Below are positions 4,756 through 5,071 of a stretch of 5,071 bases of DNA, one piece after another; position 1 is the stretch's first letter, and each line of letters opens with the position of its first letter. Position numbers and translations under genes: made by a program. The DNA lies in assembly GCA_003661865.1 (NCBI GenBank), contig QMWY01000111.1, positions 1 to 5,071 of the forward strand. The letters run 5' to 3'. The stretch is from Thermoprotei archaeon (GTDB lineage: Archaea; Thermoproteota; Thermoprotei_A; Sulfolobales; Ignisphaeraceae). The notes under the pieces were generated by a model, which was given only the letters and a program-made list of their open reading frames with translations, did no database searches and was not told the origin of the DNA.

Positions 4756-5071
4756 GTGCAGCTGCCCAAGCTTTTACCCGAGAACGAGGTCCGGTACATA
4801 CTTGCTACTGATGTTGGGAGCACCACGACGAAGGCTAGGTTCTTCGGCAAGGTCAATGGGGAGTGGAGGCTCATAGCCACGGGTGAGGCCCCGACAACTG
4901 TTGAGAAGCCATTCGAGGACGTCACCATAGGGGTTAGGAACGCTGTTGTCGAGGTTGAGGAGCTCACGGGCCACAAGATCCTCAGGGACGATGGGCAGGG
5001 AATGATAATGCCCTACCAGGGCGGGAAGGTCGGGATAGACGTCTACGTATCTACCAGTAGCGCCGGCGGAG
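4756..5071 (+). CDS. MutL/GlmL-type ASKHA-fold ATPase ('glutamate mutase L'), N-terminal part
   Basis: The frame runs off the right edge after 105 residues. ILATDVGSTTTKARFF (15-30) is the phosphate-1 motif of an ASKHA-fold ATPase, with D19 and the GSTTTK loop. APTTVEKPFEDVTIGVRN (45-62) and VEELTGHKIL are characteristic of the MutL family whose namesake GlmL is encoded with the B12-dependent methylaspartate (glutamate) mutase. The fragment ends in STSSAGG, matching the SSA-GG segment that follows in this family. The product should be cytoplasmic. GlmL is thought to be an accessory/chaperone protein of the mutase, but no mutase subunit is visible here and stand-alone homologues exist, so that role should not be assumed. 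The start is GTG 4756, or GTG 4753, downstream of GGAGG. The gene is divergent from the four-gene membrane operon, which suggests shared control. The C-terminal part is outside the window and its integrity cannot be judged. Confidence 0.87.
   Translation, partial: MQLPKLLPENEVRYILATDVGSTTTKARFFGKVNGEWRLIATGEAPTTVEKPFEDVTIGVRNAVVEVEELTGHKILRDDGQGMIMPYQGGKVGIDVYVSTSSAGG

Noticed and set aside
4716..4976. Minus-strand open frames opposite the GlmL-like gene
   Set aside because: The plus strand here encodes an unmistakable ASKHA motif; the antisense frames are Ser/Thr/Leu-rich without recognisable features and run into the promoter region.
1..5071. tRNA or rRNA genes, CRISPR arrays, insertion sequences, attachment sites
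   Set aside because: No cloverleaf-like sequence, regularly spaced direct repeats, transposase motifs or terminal inverted repeats were seen on either strand; nearly all the sequence is accounted for by coding genes.

Overview
The window looks archaeal, most likely a thermophilic member of the Thermoproteota/Korarchaeota side of the tree. The evidence is Shine-Dalgarno sites of the GAGGTGAT type placed tightly before starts, frequent GTG/TTG starts, heavy use of AGG/AGA for Arg and ATA for Ile, T-rich TATA-like boxes in the one clear promoter region, and tightly packed genes. Base composition is moderately GC-rich by eye. The lineage is inference; no marker gene is present.

Layout. (1) 1-171 (+) is the C-terminal tail of a gene, probably an amidohydrolase-superfamily enzyme, which overlaps tail-to-tail with (2) 152-1384 (-), a complete M20-family zinc deacylase of the ArgE/DapE type. 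(3) 1385-1529 is a short spacer with a weak promoter for the M20 gene and a T-run that may end the upstream operon. (4) 1530-4589 (-) is a compact four-gene operon, transcribed in the order 4589 to 1530, in which every product is a membrane protein: a two-TM protein with a large soluble domain (DUF6754-like), a six-TM protein, a second two-TM protein with a large soluble domain, and a roughly seven-TM protein. Gaps are 10, 3 and 5 nt, and two of the three downstream genes have their Shine-Dalgarno site overlapping the preceding stop codon. (5) 4590-4755 is an AT-rich divergent promoter region with TATA-like boxes on both strands and a small inverted repeat. (6) 4756-5071 (+) is the N-terminal part of a MutL/GlmL-type ASKHA ATPase ('glutamate mutase L').

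How the genes may work together. The four membrane proteins resemble, from memory, a set of uncharacterised bacterial proteins that tend to occur together (Chloroflexota and other phyla), where a stand-alone GlmL-like protein can also be nearby. The best candidate for an undescribed system is therefore the four-subunit membrane assembly plus the divergently encoded ATPase. Charge distribution suggests that the soluble domain of one two-TM subunit faces the cytoplasm and that of the other faces outside, with the two polytopic subunits forming the membrane core. Its function is unknown to me; a transport or membrane-remodelling role would be speculation. The M20 and amidohydrolase genes look like ordinary metabolic neighbours with no evident link.
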